Source: Streptomyces asiaticus
GTDB taxonomy: Bacteria > Actinomycetota > Actinomycetes > Streptomycetales > Streptomycetaceae
Reading direction: 5' to 3'
Assembly: GCF_018138715.1 (NCBI RefSeq)
Contig: NZ_JAGSHX010000006.1
Location: 7,502,001 to 7,566,000, forward strand
DNA: 64,000 nt
Positions within the stretch are counted from its first letter, which is position 1; each line of letters opens with the position of its first letter. Under the pieces are notes generated by a model. The model made no database searches, was not told where the DNA came from, and saw nothing but the letters and a program-made list of their open reading frames with translations. The translations under genes were made by a program, and so were the position numbers. Shown piece after piece: positions 35,640 through 44,645 of the stretch.

Positions 35640-38600
35640 TCATCCCTTGCCGCAAGTTTGGTTCTTGGCGGCCTCGCGCTGCTCCCGTTCAGCCCGCTCC
35701 TCCGCCTGATTTCGCCTGCCGAGCTTCCTGACAGCTTTCCTGATCTCCGTCTTGTAATGTTCCACTGCTTGTCGCTGCGTGCGCGTGAGCTCTGGTTGGC
35801 CGTCGATGGGGTGGCCGTTCGGCCCGATCCGCACCTCGCGGCCACCGCCACCGGTGACATGAGCGTGCGCTGGCTTGTCGACGTCGTACTCGTGCACGAC
35901 GATGCGCACGCCGTTCTTGCTGACGTCGAGGAGGGACAGTCCGAGAGGGTCAAGCCACATGAACGGGTTGGGAACGTAACTGTGCGGTGCGTAGCCACCG
36001 GCGAGACCGATCGGATCTGAGGTGAGGTAGCGGGCGGTTTCGGGATCGTAGTAGCGGAAGTGGTTGTAGTTCAGGCCGGTTTCTGGATCGGCGTATTGGC
36101 CGGGGAAGCGTAGGGGGCAGTCGACGCTCCCATCACCGATGGGTGGGGTGGGGAGGGAGGTGCCCCAGAGGGTGGTGCGGTGTTGCCAGGCCAAACGACC
36201 GTCGGGGGTGAGGAGTTCAGTGGGGGTGCCGACAGTGTCGGTGATGATGGCGTAGTGGCGGGTGGCGTCCAGTTCGCGGTGAGTTTGGGCCAGAGGGCAG
36301 TGAGTGCCGGGACTGTAGTTCCAGGTCGTGGTAGCGCCGTCGCGGGTGGCTTGCTCGGCGAGGCGGGTGCCGTCCCAGGTGAAGGTCAGCGGTGTTCCGT
36401 CTGGGCTGGTCTTCGTGAGGCGGCGCCCCAGGGGGTCGTAGGCGTAGGTCCACTCCTCGCCGAGCGGAGTGGTGGTTTTGGTGAGCTGGTCTTGGGCGTT
36501 CCAGGTGTAGGTCCAAGAGCGAGTTTGACCGCTCGGGAGTTTGCGGGCTTTGCGGATGAGGCGGCCGGCGGCGTCATGTTCGTAGGTGGTGCGGCCCGCG
36601 CGACGGATGAGGGTGCCGCTGTATGCCCGGTCGCCTCCTGAGTCATGTGCTGGGGCTGTGGCGTGGGTTTGGTTGCCGGCTGTGTCGTAGGCGTAGGTCT
36701 CGGACCATCCATGAGCTTGTACGCCGGTGACGCGACCTGTCGGTCCCAGGGCGAAGTGCCGCGTGCCGGTCGTCAGTTCGCGAATCTGGGTGACGTAGCC
36801 GTCGGAACGGTAGGTGTAGGTGCGGTGTTGGAGAAGGTAATCCGGGGAGGAGAAGATCGACTGGGCCGCCAGGCGATCAGTTGAATCCCACGCCTGAGTG
36901 AGGGTGGCGGCCCCCATGGCTCGCTGAGTTTCGCGGCCCGCCGCGTCGTAGGTGAAGGTGAGGGTGTTGTCGGCGGTGGTGAGCGTTGCGGGGCGGCCTG
37001 TGGGGTCGTAGGTCCAAGTGGAGATCAGGCCCGAGGGCATAGAACGATGGGTCTGGTGGCCCGCCGCGTCGTAGCCGTAGGTCGTGGTGCGGCCGTTCAC
37101 GGTCTCCGCGACCAAGCGGCCCAACCCGTCGCGTTCCAGTACCAGTTCGGCATCCCCGTTTGTGGCGCGGATGAGGGCGCCGTGGGCGTCGTAGGCGTAG
37201 GTCGTCTCTTCACCGGTGGTCTCGTCCCGCTGGGTGATGGGCTGTCCCGCTGGGTCGAGGGTATAGCGGAGAGTTTGACCGAGTGGGTTGGTCTGGGCGG
37301 TGAGGCGGCCGGCGGCGTCGTGTTCGTAGGTGCGGGTGCAACCGTTGAAGTCGGTTTCGGAGGTGAGCCGTCCGGCCCCGTCGTAGGTGTAGGTCCAGGT
37401 CAGGCCCTGAGGGTTGGTGACGGTGGTCAGCCGCAGTTCGGTGTCGTAGCCGAAGGCGTATTGCGCGCCGTCGGGATCGGTACGGGTGGCGGGCCGGTCG
37501 AAGTGGGTGTGGGTGTGGGTGGTGGTGTGTCCGGCTTGGTCGGTGTGGCGGGCGAGGTTGCCTTCGGCGTCCCACTGCCACACCTCACGGGCTCCGTCTG
37601 GTCCCTCGCGCCAGGCGGGCTCACCCTCGATGGTCCAGCCCTGCCGGGTGGTGTTACCCAGGGGGTCGGTGACGGCGGTGACCAGTCCGTGTGGGCCTCG
37701 GCGGACGCGGGTGGTGTTGCCCAGGGGGTCGGTGATGGCCATGGGGAGGCCGACCGCGTTGGTGGTGACCTGCGTGGTGTGGTCGAGAGCATCGGTGATG
37801 GTCGACAGGTGTCCAGATGCGTCGTACGTGTAGTGGGTGGTGGCGCCGGTGGGATCGGTAACGGAAGTGCGGTCCCCACGGTCGTTGTAGGTATAGCGCC
37901 ACATCGCACCACCGGGCTCGTGGACCTCAAGTGGGAGGTCCTGGGCGTTGTAGGCCGCCTTCGTCACGCTTCCGTCAGGGCGTTCGATGGCGACCAGGCA
38001 GTCGAGATCGTCGTAGTGGTAGCGGGTGGTGTGACCCAGCGGGTCAGTGATTGCAACGGGATGGCGGTTGTTGTCGTCCCATTCGGTGTGGGTGGTGTTG
38101 CCCAGAGGGTCGGTCTCCGCGATGACCCGGTATGCCTCGTTGCAGAGGTAGGTGGTGGTATTGCCGAGGGAGTCGGTGTAGCGGTTGGTGCGTGTCTGGG
38201 CGTCGTAGTGCATGCGGCCGGAGAGGATGCCGTCCGGGCCGATGCCCCGCAGGACGCGGCCGCGATGGTCGTAGACATACGCGTAGGTCGTGCCGTTGCG
38301 GTCGGTCCAGGACGTGATGCGGTGTTCGTCGTCGTACTGGAAACGCAGCGGTAGTCCGGTGGAGTTGATGATCTCGCTCAGGTCTCCGGCTTCGTTGTAG
38401 CCGTATGAGATCAGGGGGGTGCTGTGCTGATGCTCTGCGCCGTGGAGCAGACGGAGGGTGGTGATGCGCAGCAGCTGCGGATCGGTGTCGATGGCGATGC
38501 GGTAGCCGCCGGAGTGGGTGATCTCCGTCGGTGCGCCCTGCTCGTCGTAGGTGATGGTGATGCGGTCGCCTTCGCCGGTGCGGTCGGTGATCGCGGTCAG

Positions 38601-40001
38601 GGCCAGCTCTCGGCCGCATGCCGGGAGGGGGGCGAAGTGGAGGGTGCGGTTGTGTTCGGGGGTGGCGATGGCGAAGGTGCCGTCCGGTTTGCCGTCCCAG
38701 CGCAGTGGCCAGCGAGGGCCGGAGGTGGGAAGTGTGGGGACGTCGGGTTCCGGTATCGGGTAGGCAAGGAGCATGCCGTCGTCGGTGATGTAGACGACGC
38801 CCTCGTCGTCGATCTCCAGGCGTTGGTCGAGGGTGCCGGCCCAGGTGCGGCCGAACCAGCCGCCGCACGGGTGCCCGGAGACGTAGTGCCGCTCCAGGAT
38901 CAGTGGCAGCACTCCGGGCAGGGTGATGTCGGTGGCGGACATGACCATCTCGCCGGTGGCCACGTCGATCGGCTCACCGGTGGTGCACTTGTCCTTGCCG
39001 GGGGTGCAGTTCTTGTTCGGATGGTCGTCGGTGCGCTTGCGGGCGCTGCCGTCGCGGCGGAGTGCACGTTCGCGGTTGAGCAGGCGTTGTGCGGCGTTCT
39101 TGGTCACGCTGGCGCCGCGGCGTGCGGCGCCGGTGCCGCCGGTGGCCAGGGCCAGGAGGAGGTCGGGGGTGAGCTGGCCGGCGGCGCGGGCGGGGTTGCG
39201 CTGCCATTCGTCCCAGTTGGTGACGGCCTTGGCGAACTCCTTGGGATGTTCGGCGGCATAGGCCACGCCGTCTACGGTGCTTGCCAGCCGCAGGCCGAGA
39301 CCATCGGGCCCGTCGTGGACGAGGTCATCGAAATCTTCGTACCAGCTGCCCAAGGTGTCGGCGGTACCGCCGGCGTAGTCTCCGAGGGTCTGTTTGAACT
39401 TGTCCCAGCCTTTGGGGGCTGGGGGTTTGTCCGGGGCCTTCTCGGCGGCTTTGTCGAGTTTGCGTTTGGCTGCGTCGATGACGAGTTGGAGCTCGCTCTC
39501 CAGCTTGTCCAGCCGGCCGTAGCAGCTCTCCAGTGCCGACAGGCCCGGGTCGTCCTCCGGTGGACGTTCCGGCAGCGGATCGTCCTTCCGGTCGACGGCG
39601 GCGTTGTAGTCCGTGACTTTGTTCCAGTAGCGCTTGGAGGCGGCCCGGGCGTCGTCCGCGTCCTCGATGATCGGCTTGACGCGGTTGTGGACCGAGCGCA
39701 GCTTTTCGGCGTAGTCGTCCAGGGCGTTCGCGGCTGCTTTGAAGTAGGTCTGAGCAGATTCCAGTTCCCTGGGGAGCTTCCGGGTCGCGTCCTGGAAGCC
39801 CTCCGCGCCGGCGCCGGTCCAGTCCATAAGGGACAGGACGTCGAGCTTGTCCTGCCCGTCCTTGAACGCGCCGGCGTACGCGCGCAGCTTGACCGCCAGG
39901 TCCTCGATATCCGACGGGCTGCCGTAAATCACCTCTGATGGCTTGGCATTCGGCGGTATCCGCTCGGTCGTGCCACCCTCTGTGGCATCGCGCTGGGTCA
40001 T
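35640..40001 (-). CDS. RHS-repeat polymorphic toxin with WXG-type N-terminus
   Basis: A 1453-aa protein. The N-terminal 130 residues form a WXG100-like helical hairpin with a true W-x-G (MDWTGAGAEGF, Trp61), then further helices to about 200 and a hydrophobic patch at 280-300. The DUF6531 entry region has two Cys (NCTPGKDKCTTGEPIDVATG, about 330-350). YD/RHS repeats fill the middle, ending with HFRYYDPETARYLTSDPIGL and MWLDPLGL (about 1355). The last 98 residues (35643-35936) are the predicted toxin: VHEYDVDKPAHAHVTGGG with closely spaced His, GREVRIGPNGHP, then a basic helix. This module is distinct from that of the first RHS protein. The immunity gene follows in the same direction; the start overlaps the upstream gene by ATGA. 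Confidence 0.93.
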   Translation of the reverse strand: MTQRDATEGGTTERIPPNAKPSEVIYGSPSDIEDLAVKLRAYAGAFKDGQDKLDVLSLMDWTGAGAEGFQDATRKLPRELESAQTYFKAAANALDDYAEKLRSVHNRVKPIIEDADDARAASKRYWNKVTDYNAAVDRKDDPLPERPPEDDPGLSALESCYGRLDKLESELQLVIDAAKRKLDKAAEKAPDKPPAPKGWDKFKQTLGDYAGGTADTLGSWYEDFDDLVHDGPDGLGLRLASTVDGVAYAAEHPKEFAKAVTNWDEWQRNPARAAGQLTPDLLLALATGGTGAARRGASVTKNAAQRLLNRERALRRDGSARKRTDDHPNKNCTPGKDKCTTGEPIDVATGEMVMSATDITLPGVLPLILERHYVSGHPCGGWFGRTWAGTLDQRLEIDDEGVVYITDDGMLLAYPIPEPDVPTLPTSGPRWPLRWDGKPDGTFAIATPEHNRTLHFAPLPACGRELALTAITDRTGEGDRITITYDEQGAPTEITHSGGYRIAIDTDPQLLRITTLRLLHGAEHQHSTPLISYGYNEAGDLSEIINSTGLPLRFQYDDEHRITSWTDRNGTTYAYVYDHRGRVLRGIGPDGILSGRMHYDAQTRTNRYTDSLGNTTTYLCNEAYRVIAETDPLGNTTHTEWDDNNRHPVAITDPLGHTTRYHYDDLDCLVAIERPDGSVTKAAYNAQDLPLEVHEPGGAMWRYTYNDRGDRTSVTDPTGATTHYTYDASGHLSTITDALDHTTQVTTNAVGLPMAITDPLGNTTRVRRGPHGLVTAVTDPLGNTTRQGWTIEGEPAWREGPDGAREVWQWDAEGNLARHTDQAGHTTTHTHTHFDRPATRTDPDGAQYAFGYDTELRLTTVTNPQGLTWTYTYDGAGRLTSETDFNGCTRTYEHDAAGRLTAQTNPLGQTLRYTLDPAGQPITQRDETTGEETTYAYDAHGALIRATNGDAELVLERDGLGRLVAETVNGRTTTYGYDAAGHQTHRSMPSGLISTWTYDPTGRPATLTTADNTLTFTYDAAGRETQRAMGAATLTQAWDSTDRLAAQSIFSSPDYLLQHRTYTYRSDGYVTQIRELTTGTRHFALGPTGRVTGVQAHGWSETYAYDTAGNQTHATAPAHDSGGDRAYSGTLIRRAGRTTYEHDAAGRLIRKARKLPSGQTRSWTYTWNAQDQLTKTTTPLGEEWTYAYDPLGRRLTKTSPDGTPLTFTWDGTRLAEQATRDGATTTWNYSPGTHCPLAQTHRELDATRHYAIITDTVGTPTELLTPDGRLAWQHRTTLWGTSLPTPPIGDGSVDCPLRFPGQYADPETGLNYNHFRYYDPETARYLTSDPIGLAGGYAPHSYVPNPFMWLDPLGLSLLDVSKNGVRIVVHEYDVDKPAHAHVTGGGGREVRIGPNGHPIDGQPELTRTQRQAVEHYKTEIRKAVRKLGRRNQAEERAEREQREAAKNQTCGKG

Positions 40002-40552
40002 GCGATCGTTCCCTTCGACCCGCTGTCGACCTCCCAGCCGCCGTCGTAGCGCTTGCGGGGGTTGGTGGGCACGTCCTGGGTGCCGCCGGTCCCGCTGTCA
40101 TCGAGCCACGGCTCCTGATAGATCTCAGGCGGCGGATCGAACTTCGGCCGGAACCCGGCCTGCCATGCCTTCAGTCCCGCTTCGCCGAAGGGCAGCTTGG
40201 CCATGTTGTCCGCGGTCGGAGAGAAGTCCTTGATGCGCAACAGGTCGGCCAGGATGTAGGCGGCGATGACCTGCCGGAGTGTCTCGACCACGGTCTTCGT
40301 ATGCTCGGCCACCCGTCCCATGCCGAAACCCCAGGACGAGAGCATCTTCTCGGCTGAGTCGTAGATGTCGAAGTCGGCCGAGTTCTGGATGGTCTCGGCC
40401 AGCGTCTTCCAGTCGCCCTTGATCTTGCGGGCGGCGACGACGGACTCCTCCAGCGGCGTCAGCACCTTACGCACCGACGCGATCTCGATCCTGTAGCCAT
40501 CACCCGGCTTCGGACCACCGGAACTCGATGCTCCCCCGTCATGCTCCGCCAT
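39998..40552 (-). CDS. WXG-like helical protein upstream of RHS toxin
   Basis: A 184-aa protein started at ATG 40552 (MAEHDGGASSS); a longer reading from 40588 would add non-coding sequence and overlap the SseB-like gene. Helical, with a turn SSWGFGMGR near residue 75 that resembles a WXG turn, and a Pro/Asp-rich C-terminal tail (PPPEIYQEPWLDD). Its stop overlaps the RHS start (ATGA) and its start overlaps the upstream SseB-like frame, so it is an ordered part of the toxin operon, likely a secretion partner or chaperone. Confidence 0.78.
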   Translation of the reverse strand: MAEHDGGASSSGGPKPGDGYRIEIASVRKVLTPLEESVVAARKIKGDWKTLAETIQNSADFDIYDSAEKMLSSWGFGMGRVAEHTKTVVETLRQVIAAYILADLLRIKDFSPTADNMAKLPFGEAGLKAWQAGFRPKFDPPPEIYQEPWLDDSGTGGTQDVPTNPRKRYDGGWEVDSGSKGTIA

Positions 40553-40869
40553 CGTCCTCTCCCTGCCCGCCGGTGGCCTGATGCGCATCGGTATCCATTA
40601 CGAACGCACTTGGGCCCCAGCGGGTCCACCAACGCGCGCACGCCCTCGGGCAGCAGCTCCGCCAGATCCTCCACGGTGGTCGACGCCCACCCGCATGGCC
40701 CGGCGAAGAGCGCGAGCCGTTCCAAGGAGGTGAAAACCGGCACCACCGGCCCGTGTTCCGTATCCGAGACCAGGAAGCCCGGCTCATCCGGCCGCTGAAG
40801 CGCCGCCAGCCGCTCCGAACGAGGCTTCGACGCGGTCATTTCGTCACGGATCAGCCCACGTAACGACAA
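40550..40869 (-). pseudogene. SseB-like protein with single-base frameshift
   Basis: Residues from TTG 40869 (LSLRGLIRDEMTASKP, with GGGGAGGGA upstream) read LERLALFAGPCGWAS and ELLPEGVRALVDPLGP, the conserved core of SseB-type proteins linked to type VII loci. The expected ending SAFVMDTDAHQATGGQGEDDGGA lies one base out of frame, after about 40610, and its stop would overlap the next ATG exactly (ATGA). The zero-frame reading continues past the next gene's start to 40459. The overlap logic argues that the gene originally ended in the shifted frame, so it has one indel or the sequence has an error. Confidence 0.68.
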
Positions 40870-41083
40870 CGCTTCCCTCCCCGGCCCACTCGGGTCGTCA
40901 CTGAATGAACACCCGCCGTGAATCCTCGCACAAAGCTCCCACGTTGCCTGTGAGTCCACGCCTGCGGCGGGCGCGCGGGGTTGCCACTTGACGACTGCAG
41001 CGTATGGCTACGTACGGAGCTTGACGGCGCGACAGGTCCTCGAGGGTCTTAAACTGGGGTATAAGGCGAGAATTGGCGCGCCG

Positions 41084-41128
41084 CTGGGGGTCAAGGGGTC
41101 GCAGGTTCAAATCCTGTCGTCCCGACCA
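41084..41128 (+). other. 3' part of tRNA-Pro(GGG), putative attachment site
   Basis: The bases read as anticodon loop CTGGGGG, anticodon-stem 3' strand TCAAG, a variable/T-arm region with GGTTCAAATCC, the acceptor 3' strand CGTCCCG, discriminator A and CCA. The D arm, 5' acceptor strand and 5' anticodon strand are absent upstream: the preceding 80 bp do not contain a matching CGGGACG. A lone 3' tRNA segment is the classic core of attL/attR of an integrated element that targets the tRNA. The other junction and the integrase are not in the window. Confidence 0.65.
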
Positions 41129-41644
41129 GCGTTTTCGCAGGTCGGAGGCCTTTTCCGCGGCTAGCGGGGATGGCCTTAACCGTTTCCTGAATGGGATCGA
41201 CGGGGAGCCCTCTGGGAGCCCTCGTGCTCCCAACTCGCAGTCGTGTCAACGGCGTCCGATTCGTCCGTCACCCGATCCGGTAGACCTGCGGCGCCGTACC
41301 GCGCTCCTATGCGCCGTTGTCAACCAAAGGGCACCAAGGTCACCCCACCGCTATGGATGTGCTCTCGGCATCGAGAGGCATAAGGACCCCTCGTCGGCTC
41401 TCGACCCCCTTTCGGGGTGGGAGCACGTCGTCGTGCTCCCCATGCGACAGGAGGGAGCTGTGGGCTGATGACCTTGGCCGACGTGTTTCCGCAGGCGGCC
41501 GACGCCCGGGCGTTGCGGCCACAAGGTGCCTGCCGGGTCAAGGCGAGGCAAAGCCCCTTGGCGTCTGCCGGCAGACGGGGCACTCCCAGAGTCCCCACAT
41601 CATTGGCCACTGCGCCTGTACTTGGATTCTGCCGATGTGGTGCC
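41129..41644. other. Gene-poor junction DNA with hairpins
   Basis: No intact gene. It contains a direct repeat of GGGAGCCCTC (about 41203-41222) and a hairpin with 9-bp arms (GGGAGCACG and complement, 41419-41440) preceded by a CCCC/GGGG pair. It probably marks the edge of the integrated element and termination for the minus-strand sulfatase gene. Confidence 0.45.
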
Positions 41645-42946
41645 TCATCGAGGCGGTGTCACCGTGATGAGTTCGGTCATGGCGTCGGTGCCGGCGAGCA
41701 CGCCGCGGGATTCGGCTTCTGCCCACGTGAAGATGCCGTTCGACATGGTGCTGCGCTCCTGGGCGGCGCGCAGCGCGTAGACCTCGGCGCGGGCGGTGTG
41801 TACGGCGCGATCATCGGGCGCCGCGTCGCCAGCGAACTGGGCGAGGTGGCACGCCAGGCGGTGGGATCCCGCCTGGGCCAGTTCGAGCGCCCGGCCGGCC
41901 AGGACCTGGGCGCCGCCGCTCAGGGCCGCGAGTTCGGTCGCGAGCGCCTCGTCCGTGGCCGGCTTGAGGTGGGCGGGGTTGCCGTCGTACCAGCCGCCGA
42001 ATTGGCGCCAGACGTTGCGGACGATGAACTCCGGCTCGTCGTAGAGCGGTTGCAGGTAGTGCAGGGTGGCAAGGTCGCCCGGCACCCGCACCCGGTGCAG
42101 GGTCTCGGCCAGAGTTGCGCCGTCGTTGAGGCAGGCAAGCGTCTGATCGACGAGGGTCTCCAGGTAGCGCGCGGTGTTCTGGAGGGCCTCGCGTACGTGG
42201 TCGGCGCCGACGACCGGGATGCCGTGGCTGCCGAGCAGCATCTCAGCGCCGAGGGAGGCCATCCAGCGCAGGGCGGCGGCCCAGTCGACCGGGTAGCGCT
42301 GCACCTTCTGCGGGTTGCCGGCGTTCGGGGCGACGCCGAGGAACAGGTCGCCGGGGAGGAGGATCTTCCGGTCGGGGAGCCAGCCGACCACGTGGTCGTC
42401 GGTCTCGCCGCGGTGGTGGGTGAGTTCGAGCCGCAGGCCGCCGGTCTCGATGACGTGGGTGTCGGCGAAGGTGACGTCCGGCTGCCTGAACTCGGTCGGC
42501 CAGACCAGGTCCGGGCGGCGGAACTGGCGGCGGTTGATGACCGTGTTGTAGCCCTGCGTATCGGCGTATCGCCTGAAGCGTGCGAGAACGTTCTCGTGCG
42601 CGACCACTTCCGGACGCGGCAGTCCGCGGGCCTCTGCATCCGAATCGAAGTGCTCCAGGCCCCCGACGTGGTCGAGGTGGCCGTGGGAGTAGACCGCGTG
42701 CGTGAGCGGGCCGGAGTGCCAGGCCGTGACCTGCTGGTGCAGCCCCTCGGCGAGCAGCTTGGCGCCGGTGTCGAAGAGCACGAGGCCGTGGGTGTGCCGG
42801 AGGGCGAAGGCGTGCCCGAAGCCGGGCACCATCAGTACCCCGTCGGCGACCTCCTCGGCTTTGGTCATGGTGGGTTCGACGAGGGAGGTCGGCTCGCGCT
42901 TGCCGGTCCACATCTCGGCGGCCAGGTGGAGGATCGAAGTGGTCAC
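41645..42946 (-). CDS. Metallo-beta-lactamase-fold alkyl-sulfatase-type enzyme
   Basis: A 433-aa protein. GTG 42946 (VTTSILHLAA, AAAGGA upstream) is preferred over a long non-coding extension. The MBL metal motif is SHGHLDHVGG (His88, His90, Asp92, His93). Later metal ligands lie near LELTHHRGETDDHVVG and KILLPGDLFLG. The C-terminal part is the alkyl-sulfatase dimerisation domain (GSHRLACHLAQFAGDAAPDDRAVH...LRAAQERS). Such SdsA-like enzymes hydrolyse alkyl sulfates; the substrate here is unknown. Translation is coupled to the DUF3159-type gene (GTGA). A frameshifted relic of the same domain lies at 55.5 kb. Confidence 0.85.
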   Translation of the reverse strand: MTTSILHLAAEMWTGKREPTSLVEPTMTKAEEVADGVLMVPGFGHAFALRHTHGLVLFDTGAKLLAEGLHQQVTAWHSGPLTHAVYSHGHLDHVGGLEHFDSDAEARGLPRPEVVAHENVLARFRRYADTQGYNTVINRRQFRRPDLVWPTEFRQPDVTFADTHVIETGGLRLELTHHRGETDDHVVGWLPDRKILLPGDLFLGVAPNAGNPQKVQRYPVDWAAALRWMASLGAEMLLGSHGIPVVGADHVREALQNTARYLETLVDQTLACLNDGATLAETLHRVRVPGDLATLHYLQPLYDEPEFIVRNVWRQFGGWYDGNPAHLKPATDEALATELAALSGGAQVLAGRALELAQAGSHRLACHLAQFAGDAAPDDRAVHTARAEVYALRAAQERSTMSNGIFTWAEAESRGVLAGTDAMTELITVTPPR

Positions 42947-43656
42947 GACGGGTCCTTTCGGTGCGGTGCGGGAAGTCCGGGAAGCGCGGCGGTGGTCGCG
43001 CCCTGGTCCAGTGGAGCGTTCGAGGGCGCGGAGTGGGGCCGTACTGCGCGGCGGACGACCACAACGGTGAAGATGGCCATCGCCAGCAGCGTCGGCTTGG
43101 AGAACAGCGCGCTGAGCAGTGTGAGCCCGACGAGCGAGTCGATCGCGTACAAATAGCCGAGCGGTACGAGGTGGCTGGCCCACAGCAGGGCCCAGACCGC
43201 GGTCAGACGGCGATGGCGTATGCGGGCGGCCGGGTCGCCGGCCGTGCGCGTCGGCTCGACCCCGGCCTTGCGGCATACCGGCTCGGTGATCGGGCGACCT
43301 AACAGTAGCGAGCCGGCGCACACCAGTAGGCCGACACCGTTGACGATGAATTCGGGGAAGTAGAAGGCGCGCCCCTCACCGAAGCCGATGGCGCTCAGGC
43401 CGTGGAAGGCCACGATCGCCGTGGCCACCGTGACGACGGCCAGGGAGTCGCCGCGCCGGCGGCGGATGACCGCGATCACCAGCGCGACCACAAGCGCGAC
43501 GACCGCTCCCCACTCCGGCCCGCGGCGGGACTCGGTGATCAGGAAGACCGCGGGTGCGGAGACTCCGTCGATGACGTGCCGCGCGATGTCGGCCGCGCGG
43601 CGCGGCGGGGCGGGAATCGGTGGGCGTTGTGTGGTGCCCGCGTCGTGATCGGTCAT
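42943..43656 (-). CDS. DUF3159-like integral membrane protein
   Basis: A 237-aa protein from ATG 43656 (MTDHDAG); a GTG at 43713 would add 19 residues and cannot be excluded. An amphipathic N-terminal segment (ADIARHVIDGVSAPAVFLITE) is followed by five to six membrane helices, with a conserved-looking GRAFYFPEFIVNG loop, as in the DUF3159 family. Function unknown. It is transcribed with the sulfatase-like MBL gene (4-nt overlap), perhaps as a permease or sensor for its substrate (inference). Confidence 0.78.
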   Translation of the reverse strand: MTDHDAGTTQRPPIPAPPRRAADIARHVIDGVSAPAVFLITESRRGPEWGAVVALVVALVIAVIRRRRGDSLAVVTVATAIVAFHGLSAIGFGEGRAFYFPEFIVNGVGLLVCAGSLLLGRPITEPVCRKAGVEPTRTAGDPAARIRHRRLTAVWALLWASHLVPLGYLYAIDSLVGLTLLSALFSKPTLLAMAIFTVVVVRRAVRPHSAPSNAPLDQGATTAALPGLPAPHRKDPS

Positions 43657-43772
43657 CGGGAGCCCGCTCTCGTGTGGACGATGCTTGATGTCTGCCTCAT
43701 TAATGGTTGACACATCAGGGCTGATAAATCAATCATCTAGTGGAGATCAGGTCCGACGGACGGAGCCAACAC
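43657..43772. promoter_or_regulatory. Divergent promoter region of the catabolic cluster
   Basis: It separates the DUF3159/sulfatase operon from the large catabolic operon. It is AT-rich for this genome and contains TTGACA (about 43703) and two overlapping dyads, ATCA-GGGC-TGAT and TGAT-AA-ATCA (about 43710-43731). These are candidate operator half-sites for the TetR regulator encoded at the end of the operon. Confidence 0.4.
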
Positions 43773-44645
43773 ATGACCACCACCGTGACGCTGACCGGTA
43801 CCGGCGTCCCTTTCCCCAGCGCTGAGCGGGCCGGTCCCGGAGTGCTGGTGAGTCACGACGACGTCCACCTCCAGATCGATGCCGGCCGCTCGACGCTGAT
43901 GCGGTTGACCCAGGCCGGGATCAGCCCGCACCAGCTGTCCGCGCTGCTGCTCACGCACCTGCACAGCGACCACGTCAGCGACGTCGCCGACCTGGCGCAC
44001 ACCCGGTGGGTGCAGGACCACATGCACGGCACCGGCCCGCTCCCGGTGGTCGCGGTCGACGGACACGCGCCCGGGTTCGTACGCCGGGTGCTGGCGGCGA
44101 ACGCCTACGACGTGGACATACGGGTTCAGCACGTGCAGGACGGCCCGCCCGAGGTGATCGGCCACTGGTTCGCGCTCCCGCACACCCCGGCCGAAGTGTG
44201 GCGCAGCCCCTGCGGCCGGGTGTGCGTCGAGGCCGTCCGGGTGCGGCACGAGCCGGTTGAGCAGGCTGTCGGCTACCGGATCACCACCCCGGAGGGGGTG
44301 GTCGTCGTATCCGGCGATACGCGGGTCTGCGAAGAGGTCGCGGCGCTGTCCGCCGGCGCCGACATCCTGGTCCACGAGGCGTGCCGGAGCTCGGCGCTGG
44401 CCGAGTTCGTCAGGGGCACGCGCTTCGAGACGATCTTCAGCTACCACGCCGACACCGTCGCGCTGGGCGCAATGGCCAAGCGCCTCGGCGTGCCGCACCT
44501 GGTGCTGACCCACCTGATCCCCGAACCGGCCTCGCCCGGGCAGGCGGCCGAGTTCGAGGACGAGGTGCGCCAAGGCGGTTACGAGGGACATGTGTCGGTC
44601 GGCCACGACCTGCTGTCGGTCACGCTCGAGCAGGGAGTCCGCTGA
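43773..44645 (+). CDS. MBL-fold hydrolase (RNase Z/arylsulfatase-like)
   Basis: A 290-aa protein from ATG 43773. The metal motif THLHSDHVSD (His62, His64, Asp66, His67) and a downstream VVVVSGDTR and TILVHEA-like block (ADILVHEACRSS) place it in the RNase Z-like MBL group that includes AtsA-type arylsulfatases and other ester hydrolases. The closing LVLTHLIPEPA holds the final His ligand. It is the first gene of the plus-strand catabolic operon, sharing one base with the dioxygenase gene. It likely opens the substrate or a lactone/ester intermediate. Confidence 0.85.
   Translation: MTTTVTLTGTGVPFPSAERAGPGVLVSHDDVHLQIDAGRSTLMRLTQAGISPHQLSALLLTHLHSDHVSDVADLAHTRWVQDHMHGTGPLPVVAVDGHAPGFVRRVLAANAYDVDIRVQHVQDGPPEVIGHWFALPHTPAEVWRSPCGRVCVEAVRVRHEPVEQAVGYRITTPEGVVVVSGDTRVCEEVAALSAGADILVHEACRSSALAEFVRGTRFETIFSYHADTVALGAMAKRLGVPHLVLTHLIPEPASPGQAAEFEDEVRQGGYEGHVSVGHDLLSVTLEQGVR

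Noticed and set aside
37047..38354. 435-codon plus-strand open frame
   Set aside because: Antisense of the RHS repeats; its VGVG-rich translation mirrors the repetitive YD codons.
41084..41128. Complete tRNA-Pro gene
   Set aside because: The 5' acceptor strand, D arm and 5' anticodon strand are not present in the preceding bases.
40898..41233. Minus-strand frame containing SGRQDLNLRPLDPQ
   Set aside because: This peptide is the familiar artefact of translating the complement of a tRNA 3' end; it overlaps the tRNA-Pro fragment.
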